A stretch of DNA of 64,000 nucleotides from Nectonema munidae (lineage: Eukaryota > Nematomorpha > Nectonematoida > Nectonematidae): contig JAUIRK010000855.1 of NCBI GenBank assembly GCA_030549495.1, forward strand, positions 630,001-694,000, given 5' to 3'. The notes beneath the pieces are model-generated. The model saw only the letters and a list, made by a program, of their open reading frames with translations, ran no database searches and was not told the origin of the DNA. This document shows, in pieces, positions 38,275 through 51,168 of this stretch (its first letter is position 1; every line of letters begins with the position of its first letter). The position numbers were made by a program, and so were the translations under genes.

Positions 38275-40050
38275 ATGGCGTCTAAAAATTCTTGTAAAAG
38301 TGTAGAAAAAAACAGGAATACATGGAAAAGAAACTTATCAAGTCTATGTAAAATTAAAAGAGATCAAAAAATTCCTTTTATTGAAAAAATTTCACATCTC
38401 TCCCGAATTCCAACTAATCGTCAAGTTCTTGGTAATTTTCTTTTTTTTTATTTAATTGTACGAAGCTACTTCTATATAGAGTGAATATTATGATTACAGA
38501 TATTGAACTGCTTTGGAGAGAAGTATTGAACTTTCCTCATTTTTCTAGCACACTTATAAGAAAAAAACTAAATCAATTAATAAATCTCCGCGATAAAAAC
38601 AAGAAAAATTCATCTAGTAAATTCATTTCCACACTTTCTAAATTATTTGATATCACAAATCTTAAAGGCGAGTTGAAATGCACAGAAGATAAGGAGTTTT
38701 ACATCAAGCAAATCGAAAGTGGTGGTAAACTTAGATATTCTACAGTAAAAGAGGCTCCTTTAAAAACAATATATCCAAGAAAACGCATTAGTATTTAAGC
38801 AGTATACAGCCAAGCTGAAAACTATCATCCACCTTATGACGATAAGTCCAGTTCTGAATCATCTGCTTATGAACTTTTTTCTCCTTCATCATCTTTTTCT
38901 GGAAAAAATTTGGTTTATAAAAGAGCAAAAACTGAAACAGCAAGCTTACTTGTCATTAAAAACAACATTTCAACACACAAAGCACGAAAAGTTCTTGAAA
39001 CATTTTCTGAGCAGGGATATAATGTTGATGTTCCTAGCCAGTCAGGTATTTGGAAAAAAGTTATTCAAAGTGGAAGAGAAGCAAAGATAAAAATATTTAA
39101 AAAATTACAAAATGATGAACATTTTTGTCTTCACTTTGATGGTAAAAAGTTAGCTGGCGAGGAATATCAAATTGTTTTACTCAACAACGTTGTGACAGAA
39201 ATTAAACTTGGTGTTTTGAAATGTCTTGACGGTACAGCAAAAGCTATACATCATGAACTTCATAGGTTAATTGATGAATTTGATGCCTGGAAAAATATTA
39301 GCATGATAATTAGCGACACAACTGCTGTAAACACAGGTCGTTTAAATGGCATTGTTAAACGAATTCAAGATGACATAGTGCACAAAGGATTTGAGAAGCC
39401 ACAGTACATTGGCTGTCAGCACCATATTCTTTATTTGCTACTCAAACATGTAATAAACTTTTCATTCCAGAAAATACAAGTAAACCACAATCTTGCTTTC
39501 TTTTTATTGAAGAATTAATTAAGATTATGAATATTTGAAAAACAAATATCAAAACACGGAAAAAGAAGATGTCGAAGAAACAGGTGAAAATCCTGGATGG
39601 CGGGCCGATTTTAAGCTTTTGTATGAACTTTGCCAGGCTTATCGTCACTACAAAAAAACTTTAAGTTGGCCTAAAATACACCTGAAAAAACTTCCAAACG
39701 TAAATCAAGCCCGGGGGAACCCACGAGCAACGTACGTCGTTATGGCTTTTTTTCTTCTGGAGGAAAAGCGCAAGATGTTTGAAGCAGCGCGTGATTTTAT
39801 TTGTTATGAGTGGGCCGGGGCTTGGTTTGCAAATCAACACTACAAAGAAAACACTTTTAGTAGTTTGTTTAAGGCTTTACAAATAAGCAATCAATTGTTT
39901 AAAAAGGCATTGGAATCTTGAGAAGTCGAAAATTGATATCCTGAGGTCTAATCAAAATGCAGAACGGGCCATTAAAATTATGGAAGAATTGCATGGAACT
40001 TTGAAAAATCATAAATTTCTAAACTTAAAGTTTCTAGCAAAAAACAATTT
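38275..40050 (+). pseudogene. transposon-like gene with an intron, family unclear, frame-broken
   Basis: Starts MASKNSCKSVEKNRNTW. A GT-AG intron (about 38432-38499) joins PTNRQVL to DIELLWREVLNFPHFSS. Further on come ETASLLVIKNNISTHKARKV, HFCLHFDGKKLAGEEYQIVL, SMIISDTTAVNTGRLNG and YIGCQHHILYLLLKHV. The HFDGK and SDTTA-NTG segments with CQHH look like the acidic and His positions of an RNase H-fold transposase, in the way of hAT-like elements. A one-base shift near 39465 and a stop near 39535 separate the last part (PGWRADFKLLYELC, ARATY-type block, EWAGAWFANQHY). I recall relatives as dispersed uncharacterised proteins. Terminal repeats were not found. Confidence 0.5.
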
Positions 40051-40189
40051 TTAATTTTTTCTTTTGTGTTATTTATTTACTTTTTTATTTCTTATAAATA
40101 AAGTTAAAAAGACTAATATAAATTGAATTCTAATTTTCTCTCTTCTAAAATTTATTTTAAAAAAAGGAGAGAATTTTTTTTCGCAAAAG

Positions 40190-41565
40190 CCAAAATAAAG
40201 TACACCACTACTAACACATGCATTAGATCTTCTAATGCAGGAAACAAGGAAGAACTGAATTCAATTAGGGTAGTTTCTAAGGATTGTAAAAAGTATAATA
40301 AATTGAAAAAGTTGCAGATATTGGGATTAGCTATAATTTTCCGGTGTATGAGTAAGTATATACAAATCATTCTGTTTTCACTACTTCATTTGTTTGGTTC
40401 TGTTTTGTTTATTTTACTTCATTTTATTTTTCATTGTTAATTAACTTATGTTTCTGTATGAAATGTTACAAATAATTGGAGCTTTCACATATTATAAAAA
40501 AAAAGAAAGTAAGATTTTTTCATTTTTTTTTAATTAATTAATTTATGAATTGTTACAGCCAAAACAACAAAAACAATATTATGCACACTTCAAACTAGTA
40601 AAGCGTGTAAAGGTAAAAAATTAGAAATTAAAAACTATTTGAGTTTTTTGTTATGAAATTTTTTTTAGGTAAAATTGTGTATTCAAAAGATATTAATGGA
40701 GTTTTTTTGTGTTGTAAAAAAATATATTGAGCATAATCATGAATCAAATGACGTAAGAAAGAATTTTATTAAAAAATTAAAAGAAGATTCAAGCTTAAAG
40801 TCCTTTACACCAACACATAAGGTATATAGGTAATTTTTGATTTAATATATTCATCAATATATAAAAATTTAGTGAACTATGGGTTTAAAACTAAATGCTA
40901 TAAGAATGAAACTTTTCGATTTACAGTAAGACTTATTTGGTCTCTTGCGTTTCTTCCTCCAAATCAAGTAAAAGTTAAAATTTTATTGAGCATTAATAAT
41001 TTATGTGTTTAGGTTGATATTATTTATAGAAGAATTAAAGTTTTGACAGAAGAAAAAATTTTTTGAAAGATTTTTTTAAGTATTTTGAAAAAACATGGTT
41101 AAAGTGCTTTCCTCCAAATATATGGAATGTTTTTGATTGAAAAGTTAGAACTAATAATCACTGCGAGGATTGGCATAATGGGTAATATTTATTATATGTC
41201 AAAAAAAGTTATGCATTTTTTCTTATATTTAAGCTTACGAAGTTCATTACCCGTTGAGCACCCAAATATTTGGGAAGTTCTTGAATTTTTTAAAAAAGAA
41301 GAAACAAAAATAAGAAAATAAATCGACCAAATTGAATGTGGGAAAAGATTAGCTGCTTCAAAAGAAGATGAAGAAAAGTTTTTAAAAGAAGCCAAAGAAG
41401 ATTTTTTGCAACAAAAGATGTTCTTTCCTATTTAAAAAAAGTTTCTTCATTAATAATGAAGTCTAAAAGTCTTCAAATAGAAGGAAATGAGTTTGATGAA
41501 ATTAATTTTTTAAAAATTAACGACAATCATATTCCTTTTTCTATAGACTCTTTGTTAAAATAATT
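40190..41565 (+). pseudogene. MULE-like transposase relic with FLYWCH-type remnant
   Basis: A segment near 40690-40850 (FFCVVKKYIEHNHESND) resembles the C-terminal half of a FLYWCH/MULE zinc finger. Downstream, SLAFLPPNQV, FKYFEKTWLKCFPPNIWNVF, then NNHCEDWHN and HPNIWEVLEFFKKEETKIRK match the C-terminal pattern of MULE proteins in invertebrates (R-TNN-EGWHN, HPNIW). The frame changes several times, and some gaps look like introns. Nothing is left of the DDE core that I can see. Confidence 0.55.
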
Positions 41566-42029
41566 TCAAAATTAATAAAGTTTTATTTTTACTTATTTTT
41601 ACTTCATCTCTTAGTTATAGTTGAAAATTTTATAGTGGTGAAAATATGTTGCAATTTATTATAAAGTTATACTAATTTACCCTATTTAATTAATTAAAAG
41701 GTAAAAAGTTTGATATTATTTATATATTTCATTTTTTTAATAAGATATATAATGGAATTTTTTTTATTTTGATGTGTAAGAAAAATTGAAATAATTTTTT
41801 TAGAAAATTTTAGATATATGAAGATATGTTGTATGTAAATTTGATATTTATGTAAATTTTTATTTTTATTTGTTATATGTTCATTTTCTATGCACAAAAG
41901 GAATGAGTTAAAATGTCAAGACATTTCAATGAATATTTTTTATAGCACCTGATGGGTAAAAACACACTTTTGGTATATATGTGTCTATATTTTAAAAAAG
42001 GATGTATGTTTAGAGGCATTAGGTGTTAA

Positions 42030-43480
42030 TTATATAACATAACATAACATAAGTTTATTAAGCAATTTAAAGAGGCTAGCAGCCTATGAGAATTGCATCA
42101 AATATAGCGTATTTTTCAAGGAACGGCAAATCTTTTGTCTTTCCAAAATTCATCGAGTTTTTTTTCAAATTCTTTCACAGTAATTGAGTTAACAACTTCA
42201 TTAGGTAAGCCATTCCAGTGATTGTATGCTCTTTGAATTAAGTATCTGCTTCTATACTTACTTTGAAAGGATTCAGGTGCAAACTTCAGCAAGTGTGATC
42301 TGGAAATTCTCTTCGAAAATTCAGGCAAAACTTTCTCATCAATCTTCATATTTCCTTTTACGATATTAAATATTGATATCATTTCATTTCTCAGGCTTCG
42401 ATAATATAAAGAAGGCAGGTCAATCTTTTGAAGTCTTTCAATATAACATAAATTTTGCATTCCTTTCAAGTGCTTTGTGAATACTTTTTGAACCTTTTCT
42501 ATTTTTCTGATGTTGATAATTGATGAACTTCCAAAAATTACATTTGCGTATTCCAGAACAGGTCTGACTAAAGATTTGTATAAATACAGAGAAATTTCGA
42601 TTTCAGATAAGATGAAGGTATTGTTCAACATGTGTAGAATAGTGAAGGCTTTCTTGACAACGTGCAATACATGATCAGAGAAACAAAATTTTGAATCAAC
42701 GATTAATCCTAGATCATTATGCTTTTCAACTTGGTTTAGCTTAGTTCCGCCTATATAAAAACTGGCATCCTCTTTTTTTCCAATTTGAAGGTGATAGCAC
42801 TTATTTATATTTCACTGCATATCCCATTCTTTACTCCATCTATATATTTTGTATAGATCATTCTGTATATTCTTCGTACCTTCACCCTTTGAACCCTTGA
42901 ATAATTTTATATCATCAGCATAAATTTTTATATTTGATTTTAGATCATCACAAATATCATTTATAAACATAGAGAAAAATACAGGTCCCAATACAGAACC
43001 TTGAGGGATTCCACTTATTATTTCTGAAGTTGATGAGCATAATCCATTCAATCGAACAATAAATTTTCTATTAAAAATATAGTCCCTGAACCATTCTATA
43101 AGGTTTTCTCCTATACCATAAGATTTCAACTTTAACAAGAGTCTTTCATGGGGGACAGTATCAAAAGCCTTCTGAAAGTCCAAATAAATAATGTTCACAG
43201 TTTTACTGATATTCATTTCAAGGGAAAATTCATTAGAAAATTCAATTAGATTTGTTATTGATGATTTTTTTGGAAGATAGCCATGCTGTTGCCGCGATAT
43301 CAAATTGTTTTTATCAAGATGGTCAACAACCTTGTCCTTTATAATCGATTCAAGCACTTTGAAAATTATATTAATGACTGATATTGGTCTATAATTAGTA
43401 ATGAGCTTTTTCTCACCTTTTTTAAAAACCGGTGATACACAGCTTAATTTCCATGATTCAGGTAGTTTATATGATTATAC
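42030..43480 (-). mobile_element. CR1/jockey-like LINE, 5'-truncated, nearly intact reverse transcriptase
   Basis: The - strand reads from a 5' truncation (CVSPVFKKGEKKLITNYRP) through YLDFQKAFDTVPHERLLLKL, GIPQGSVLGPVFFSMFIND and IYADDIKLF to the C-terminal KIEKVQKVFTKHLKGMQN and HWNGLPNEVVNSITVKEFEK. Only one in-frame TGA (just after KEWDMQ, about 42810) interrupts about 450 codons, so this is a young copy. It ends on the - strand with AATAAACTTATG and three ATGTT repeats. Short tail repeats instead of poly(A) fit CR1/L2-type elements. Confidence 0.85.
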
Positions 43481-43749
43481 AATTTAACTAGAAGGAAGTA
43501 AATTTTAGTCATGGAACTAAATTTAAACTAAATGAATTTTAAGTCCATTAAAGTAGTTATTTTGCTTTGGATTGAAAATAGATGATTAATAGCTGTCACT
43601 CTTTTACTGTTAAGTATATATAGGAAATGATATAAAATAGAACTGATTAAAATAATATGTCTAACAAAGAAATGTTATAAGTGAAAAATCGCTTTTGCCT
43701 CCCTATACATAAGCAGAAAAGCACTTTTAACCAAAAAAAGTTATTGATT

Positions 43750-44940
43750 AAGAATGTTCGTTTTGAGTTAATAAAATCTTTTAAATCACACTGCACTCCT
43801 TATTTTTATGCGCCAATTTATAACAAACTCTCTTCTAAAGCCAAATTGATGATTGGAGATTGGACTTTTCTGAGAAATGCGGAGAGTATGTTGTGTGAAT
43901 ATAACCTTTTCAAAGATTTTAGAAAATGTTGGTATGATAGAGATTGGCCAGTAGTTTTCAACATGTTTATGTTCATCTTTCTTCCACAACGGAATCACCT
44001 TATGTGATATCAAAACAGAGGAAAGATACAATGTCTTAGTGAAGAATTGATAGCAATAGCTAGGGGATTGCAAATTATTGAGTCTGTCAATTTTATATGA
44101 TAAATTGATATTGCGTAAACATCACAGCACTACCGTTTTTAAATCTAATAAATTGGATAAAACACTTTGACTACTAATATTAATGAAAGAAAAGAAATTT
44201 TCAGAAGGGGCAAAGTAATAGGACTAATATCATCAGACAGATTTGTTGCAACAGAAGTAAAGTGTTTGTTGAACTTTTCTGCAATCAGGTATTCGTCTTC
44301 TATTAAAACATCTCCCTCTTTTAGTAAAATAGGATTTGTTTGTGTTTTGTTTATTCGAGACCAGCTTTCACGAGTTAATTTGCAGTTACTAAATACGTTT
44401 GTAAAGTAAGATTCTTCCAAAATACGAATTTTGTATTTAATTTTATTCCTCAAAGCTTTAAATTTATTCGTAATTTCAACACTTTTATTGTCTTTTTTTC
44501 GTTTTAACTTTTTTAAAATCGTGTATCTTGCTTTGATCAAATCGAGAACTTCTATAGAAATCCAAGGTTTCAGTTTGCTTTTATACTTATTTGTACTTTT
44601 GCATACTTTTATAGTTGAAAGTTCAATCGACTCTTTGATTGAGTATGTTAAACTTGAAAACAGTTTTTCAGGGTCATTATACGTCTTCTACTCAAGTTCA
44701 AAAGAGGATGTAGCTTTGGATGCAAGTTTGATCAAAAGTTTTTCATCTAAACAGCTAAAATAGAGAGAACCTCTTTCTGTATAACCTCCTACTTTAAATA
44801 ATATAAGGAGAGGGAAATGGTTGGAAAACATATGGCAATTAAAAGCAGAATATTGATTTAAACTCTGGTTAATAAAAATGTTGGCAATGAGTATATTAAA
44901 CTCTCGTCTTGTGGGTAATGTGATGACTGGTATGGTCAAA
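43750..44940 (-). mobile_element. jockey-like LINE fragment (endonuclease end to start of reverse transcriptase)
   Basis: - strand frames: 44688-44939 (FSNHFPLLILFKVGGY, end of an endonuclease), 44145-44540 (connecting region with NKFKALRNKIKYKIR and AEKFNKHFTSVATNL) and 43786-44073 (VENYWPISIIPTFSKIFEKV, first reverse transcriptase block). The rest is missing where the 42030-43480 LINE begins. It differs in sequence from that LINE, so it is a separate family or copy. Confidence 0.7.
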
Positions 44941-44942
44941 TA

Positions 44943-45700
44943 ACTTCAAGGTGTTTTTGATTGGTGTGACAAAAATGGTGTGATCATTAGTAGAGAAAAG
45001 TCAAAATTAAAGTTTTTCAGTAAAAATAAACAGTCAAACTTAAAAGTCGAGAAACTTCTTTTAATAAAAAAAATCTCCAGATTAAATGGGATCCTAAAAA
45101 GTTTAAGAAATTCTCATCCCTTTTATGTAAAAAAGTTTATTTATAATTTTTTTCCTTGTCATATATCAATTACTGCATGATTATTTGGAGTCATACAAAT
45201 TTATCTATTTTGATTAAATCTCAAAAGAAAGCTTTGAGATATAGGTATGGTGAAAATTACATATTCCATACAAGTAATTTATCTATCACTCTAAATTACT
45301 TAAAATATATGATCTTTATAAGTATAATCTGTCTATTTTATTTTCAAACATTCGATTCGTAAGTTACCTTAGGTTATTTGATAACATTTTGGATTTTTCT
45401 TCTAGTGATATTAATTATGAACTTGGAAATAAAAATGAGCGCTTGTTCCTTATTATACAAGATGAAAGCTTTATCAAACATTAAAGTCTAAACTTTCTGA
45501 ATGTGCCATAAATAATTGTTTTTCATGGCAGCAGTCTATTAATTTGGAAATATAAATGTATGTCTTATATATAATTTTGCTCATCTTTTGACATGTACTT
45601 GGTTTTATGTGATTCATTGATTTACTTCTTTGAATCTACAAATTCCTTGTGTAAAGTCATTGAAGCGGCTTCCTGGCCCTTTGAAATTACATGATGCTTT
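44943..45700 (+). mobile_element. jockey-like LINE fragment, reverse transcriptase C-terminal part
   Basis: + strand: GVFDWCDKNGVIISREKSK, then LLIKKISRLNGILKSLRNSH and MSYINYCMIIWSHTNLSI, the thumb region that follows the catalytic core in jockey-like LINEs. Frames shift near 45160 and after 45360. No upstream core is attached. Confidence 0.6.
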
Positions 45701-45829
45701 TCTTATATTTTCATTTACTTGAATAATTCTTTTTTATGTTAACTGACTGAATACCTATAAATCATAATAACTTCTTGTGTGTGTATCGAATTTTTAAATA
45801 AATTACTTTTTCTTCTTAACCAAGCTTGT

Positions 45830-46450
45830 TCCCATAAAAAAAGAAAGGTAATTCTGAAACAATAACTAACTACCAAGCCTATATCATTGATTAACACGTT
45901 ATCTAAAAATTTTGAAAAAACCATGCACAAACAACTTGTTGTGTATCTTGGAAACAAAAATTTGCTATCACAAAATCAGTTTGTATTCAGAAAGCTTCAC
46001 TCAACTCAGCATTATCATTGTGGCTTTAGTTTATCGATAGAGTAACTAAGAATCTCGAAAAAAGGGGATAGCATCTCCATTTTTTAGGATCTTAGTCGAG
46101 CGTTTGACAGCGTTTCAAATGGTTTGTTATAGCACAAATTATGACTATATGGATTAACTAGTCGTACAGCCCAGTTTTGTGCATCCTATTTTTCTAATTG
46201 TAAGCAATCTGCTCTATCAAAGATTCAAAATCATGTGAAATCCTATAACTTCCCGTGTTCGGCAGGGTTCAATCCTCGGTCCACTGCTATTCAACATCTA
46301 TATTAATGATATATTTTCGTCCAATTCTAATGCTTAAATGTTGTTGTTTGCAGATGTCATCTCAATTATCACATCGATACCTGAAGACTTATCAAAAAAG
46401 ATCCCCTACAATAATTTATTTTACTTAAATAACCTAAAACAAAGGTATGT
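45830..46450 (+). mobile_element. jockey-like LINE fragment, reverse transcriptase core
   Basis: + strand pieces in several frames: KNFEKTMHKQLVVYLGNKN, then FLDLSRAFDSVSNGLL near 46090, QGSILGPLLFNIYINDIF near 46270 and LLFAD near 46350. Stops and indels make it non-coding. It lies 3' of the C-terminal fragment at 44943-45700, so it is another copy. Confidence 0.65.
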
Positions 46451-46462
46451 TGTTTTCGATCT

Positions 46463-47590
46463 GAAGAAGAAGAAGAAGTTTATTTGAAACAAAACATGAG
46501 TGAAACAATGATTGTATAAAGAATTAATAATGATAATTTAAGTGAATGGAATCAAACTCCATCAAAGCTGTTTGAATTTAAAAAAAAAAGTAGAAAATTA
46601 ACTCGAAATAAATAAAAATCAAAATGTGAGACATTAAAATTACCATAACAAAAAGAAACACAACAATAAAAAAAATGTATATATGAAAAAAAAGAAAAGT
46701 GTGCAATCCAAAAGGCCCATGAGCAGCTCAAATGATATTGCACAAAGAAAAAAGATAATACAAGGGTTAGATAAATAATTCATAATATTGACATTAGGAT
46801 TAGAAGATTTAGAATAGATGCAAAAAAAGCATTCGTTCACTAATAAAAATATACACAAAATTCACAATAAGCAGTTGGAAACATCAAGAATCCGATTGGA
46901 TTGAAAATTTAAAGGAAAAAGAGTTACTTATGTATCTTTCTTTCATTTTTTCTTGAATCCGCTTGAACTAAACTTAGGCAATTGAGCAGATGCAAATTAT
47001 TATTGTTCCAAAACTCAGCCAATTTAAATTTGATAATATTTCCATCTTTTATAATATGGGAGAATTGTTTTCAATTTATTTCGTAAAGCATATCTATCTT
47101 TCATTGGCTTAAAATGTAAAACATCTAAAAACGTATCAGGAAGCTGATTGTTGAAGAACTTATAATAATTTATATAAGATAAAAAAATGAATCATGGAGC
47201 AATTTATTGACTTTTAAGCTAAAGGCGTTCTGGGAAAATTTAAGAATACGAGTAACTCTTGATGGTTTGTTCACAATACAAGCAATGTGACAGCCCCATT
47301 TTAGTTTACTGTCAATGGAAACACGTATACTATTTCAAAAGATTCAGTGCATTTGAAGATGAAATTATCGAGTTAATTTTAGTTTCACTCTTACTTGTGA
47401 ATAGCATCGCTTGAGATTTATTGAAATTTACTTTCATACTGTTTACGGAACACCAATTTAAAATTCCATTTAATTGATCATTAAAGTAATTGACACTAAT
47501 AGTTTCATCATCCAAAGAAAAAGGTATATTTAATATACCATCATCAGCAAACGTGAATGCCACATTTAACTTATAGCTAATCAACTGGGG
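46463..47590 (-). mobile_element. LINE 3' portion with (TTC)n tail
   Basis: The - strand frame at 47330-47584 reads VAFTFADDGILNIPF, then LNGILNWCSVNSMKVNFNKS, the catalytic FADD and following helix of a LINE reverse transcriptase. Degraded sequence runs to a (TTC)n tail on the - strand at about 46463-46475. The tail type differs from the ATGTT tails of the CR1-like copies. Confidence 0.6.
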
Positions 47591-48646
47591 TTATAAAAAT
47601 GCATAAAAATTATTCAAAGTTCAAAAAAAATCTTACATTAATTTTCAGCAAAAAAAGAACAGAATCGTTTTGTAACAAATGTTTTGCTCGAATTGGATGC
47701 TATTTATCTGAAACAAGCTTCAATCTTTTTATAAAAACACGTACATGTAATGTTACTCTCACTTTCATAGACTGGATCCAATTCAAAATAATTATAAGTT
47801 TCCATTAAGTTTCCCCAACCATATAGTAACCGAGTTCTATAGACTTTCCAGTTCTAAAGCTTTTCAAAGGCATCTTGTAGCCTTTTATGGAAAGAAGTTC
47901 TTTGATATCTGCCCTTAAATATATACTTTTAACTTCATTTAAATCCAAACTTAAGACCAACTTAAGTTTTTCGTGTGCTCGTGATTAATTCAATATTATA
48001 TACTCCAATATCCTTTTTTCAACATTTTGCAAAGTTGAATTCATATGGTGTGCGCAGATACTAGCGGCTCTATCCAGCCTTTTCTGCTGCCATTCAATGA
48101 ATAATAATCATCTTTTACTGATAATGATGATCATTTATTTCTTGTCATTTCAATAAATTTCCTTCTTTCTACTTTTCTTTTCGTAAATAAGCGTTGATAT
48201 TATTTCAATTTTTATTAATATTTTATCGTTTCCTTTTGATTTATGGAAGAGTCTTTTTATTTTCATGTTTTACCCAAAAAACTATTTTAACTTTTTTAAT
48301 CCAAAATGTGATTTGGTTAGGAACTCACACGATATAAATATAAAGATCACCTCTAAAAAGTAATTTAGAAAATCTATACATTGTAATTTCAAATTTGGCG
48401 ACATATTTAATTTAGAAAATTAGACTTAAAAACTTGAATCGAGTAAAAAGATGGACCGTGGCTCATAACCTTACCTAGCTCCCTAACTAACTATCTTATA
48501 GAAAGTATGCTAGTAAACAAAATTGAACAGTAAATTTAAAATTAATAATTTATCTTTTTTCAATGTTAAATTTGCCAAATAGTATTACGCATTAATTAGG
48601 AAATCTAAATTTTTACTCACAAAACAGTACATTCACAATTTAGATC

Positions 48647-48647
<1 letters not shown>

Positions 48648-48691
<44 letters not shown>
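48648..48691. repeat. (CAAT)11 perfect microsatellite
   Basis: Eleven uninterrupted CAAT units. Confidence 0.98.
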
Positions 48692-48898
48692 GTAACTTTA
48701 ACATGTTAATTATAAATTTAAAAAATAACAAAACTTGGCAATTATTTTATTGTAATGTCTGGGGAAAGTAAAAAAAATTGAATGTTGATTATAAAATTAC
48801 TTGGAATTATTAAAATGCATATTCCTACTTTCACATTATTATTTGGATTCTAAATTAAGGATAGTAAGGTGGACACTTGTGAATTCATTTGTCTAGCT

Positions 48899-49310
48899 CA
48901 GGCGTTGCCAAACTTTTAATAATGGCAGGACAAACTCACAAACGGATTGCACTCGTCAATGTCAAAATACCAAGTGTAGGGTGGAGCGTTTTGAAAGTCT
49001 TTAACAAAGAAATTTATTTTATTATTAAATTTTACAAAAGAAAATGAATGCAAATAAGTTTAAAGTAATTTAACTTTTATCTCATTATAAAAAATTGAGT
49101 TAGATTACATCTCTAGTTTTGTCTTTGAAAAGCCGTGCAACTAACACTTTGCTTTCCATCTCAACACAAAACTAATCGCAAAATCCCAAAAGATGTTCTT
49201 ATCTCATCATAAAATATAGGCATGAACAAAATGTGCCTTTATTTTTTGGTAAAAGATGTATGCGTGCCATTGAAAATGGTTCGCGTGCCATATGTTAACG
49301 ACGAAGTTTA
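48899..49310. repeat. possible hAT-type non-autonomous relic
   Basis: Starts CAGGCGTTGCCAAACTTTT, like hAT inverted ends, and closes with two GCGTGCCAT motifs near 49265 and 49283 typical of the subterminal part of such elements. The right end itself is not recognisable. Confidence 0.3.
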
Positions 49311-49640
49311 TCGCAAAACCACATCACGGATTAGTGGTGTTTAGCCATAAAACTCAGCGTGATTTAAGAATTGGCTTGGTGGGATTTAGTCTTGTATAGC
49401 GCTGGGGGTACTAGAACGAGATTTCAATAAAATGAAGGATTTGAGAAGAGAGAAGAGTCTTTTTCGTTTTGTAATACTTCCCTTGTGTCTGTCTGATCGC
49501 CTTTTTCACTAATCTGAAACAAAGGGAGGAAGAAATATGGGTCATGCAAGCGACATACATTCACGACTAATTACTTTGTGTGTGTGAAATCAGTGAATAT
49601 CATACAATTCTCATCTTCCTTTTGTCTTGACCCATATTAG

Positions 49641-49765
49641 GATACACCTGTGAAGTGACTGACTGTGAGATAGAAGAGGAGGGATTCATTGTCTCTTCTT
49701 GCCTTAACGGTGAATTTGACGCCTCCCATCTTCAGATCTTACAGCCAGGCAGGAAGCCGCGATGA
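49641..49765 (+). CDS. possible terminal exon of an unknown gene
   Basis: After a pyrimidine-rich acceptor (TTGACCCATATTAG) a 40-codon frame reads YTCEVTDCEIEEEGFIVSSC, then LNGEFDASHLQILQPGRKPR and a stop. Three spaced cysteines and raised G+C suggest coding. AATAAA follows at about 49893. There are overlapping frames on the same strand and no matching upstream exon, so chance is quite possible. Confidence 0.22.
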
Positions 49766-51168
49766 GCCGAGAGATAAGGACTGCGCGTATAGTACACGCA
49801 ACACCTTCCTCCTCACCACACGACTATATTACTACACCGCACGCGCAACTTTTCGATTCGTTGTGGTGCGATCTTTTTGATAAAATTTCACTCAATAAAT
49901 TCATCTCACTTGCAAGTAAAAACTTTTCTTTTTATCCTCGCATCTCATGCTAATTTCTCAAAAAAATTGATTCACCCAATATTCCATTCAACTCCACTTT
50001 CTGGTTAAAGTAAGAAATTTTTCCAAACAAACTTCATTAAAATTGCTTTTTGCCAACAATTCAAGATTAGTCACATCTGAGCTCCAAAATCTTGACTTCA
50101 TTTTAAAGGTATTCATTAAACTTCATTACAAAATGGCACAGATATTGATTAACTAAATTACAAACCTACAAATTAACTAACGGACTAACTAATTCCTAAG
50201 GCAATGTTGGTATGCATAGTAAGGGCAGATTAAGTCAGAGGAAATAAAACTTTGGATTCCGAAATTTTCTGGCGTTGCGATCTACATCAATAGATTTAAA
50301 TATTATTTATATACCCATCATTAAAGTTTCTGGCGTGAGGAAACTTTTAAATTTGTTACATGTGTAAGTGCAATGAAAGAAAAGAGATCTTACTGTCATT
50401 TTAAACGGTATTTGGCACTAAAGTAAAAGTATAGTGTGAATAGATAGAGTATTTGCTAGAAGGGGCAACAGATTTGCAATTTTTGAGTTAAAATGGGGAT
50501 TAAGCTGGGGGATAAGTAACTATTCAATTCATTACATCTATGCATGTATTTTTCAAATTTTTGAAACATATGGCATCTATTAAATAAAGTTATTCCCTTA
50601 AATAAATTACCTTTTTTGGATCAAGTGTAGCTTCTTGAATCTCTCTCTCTCTTTATATGCAAGGAGTAATTCACAATCACGTTTAAATCCTGGAGCGTTT
50701 GTAATGTCCTTCTAATGCTCTCTTGTCTTGGTGAAAGCTGTCACCTTGATCTTCTCTTAACTCTTCAGATTTTTTGAAAGCTCATTCAAGTAATGCACTA
50801 CCCATTCTGCATCCAAGTGCTTGTGAACTGAAAAGCGATTCTTCTAAAATCTCTTGCTATTTTGACTTTCTTCTTCTCTAAGAAATTCCGCCTTACACCA
50901 GAAAAAAAACTCTTAAGCTTTAGCGCCTTTATCAGTTGGATCAAGGCAATTGGATCTGGGACAGCTGTTTGCATTGGGGCCATCAGACGGAATATTTTGT
51001 GTATTCTTCTTGCTGAGCTAAAGATTCAACGAAAATTTACCATCTCCAAATATATTTAATATTTTGTTATTTAATTTTTACAAATTTTATTGTAATAAAA
51101 CTAAAATGTATTTAGAATTTTTAAATTAATACTAATCTCCGCAATGACTTATTAATTGACAATACACC

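Larger units (their letters stand above)
47600..51168. other. non-coding interval with minor repeats
   Basis: 47600-48030 (+) may hold another LINE C-terminal remnant (SSSKAFQRHLVAFYGKKFF), too weak to assign. It also contains the (CAAT)11 microsatellite, a doubtful hAT-type repeat (48899-49310) and a doubtful exon (49641-49765). 49900-51160 shows nothing convincing. Confidence 0.4.

Noticed and set aside
50798-50983. - strand frame with a possible continuation (AEWVVHYLNELSK)
   Set aside because: Too short, with stops downstream and no recognisable domain.
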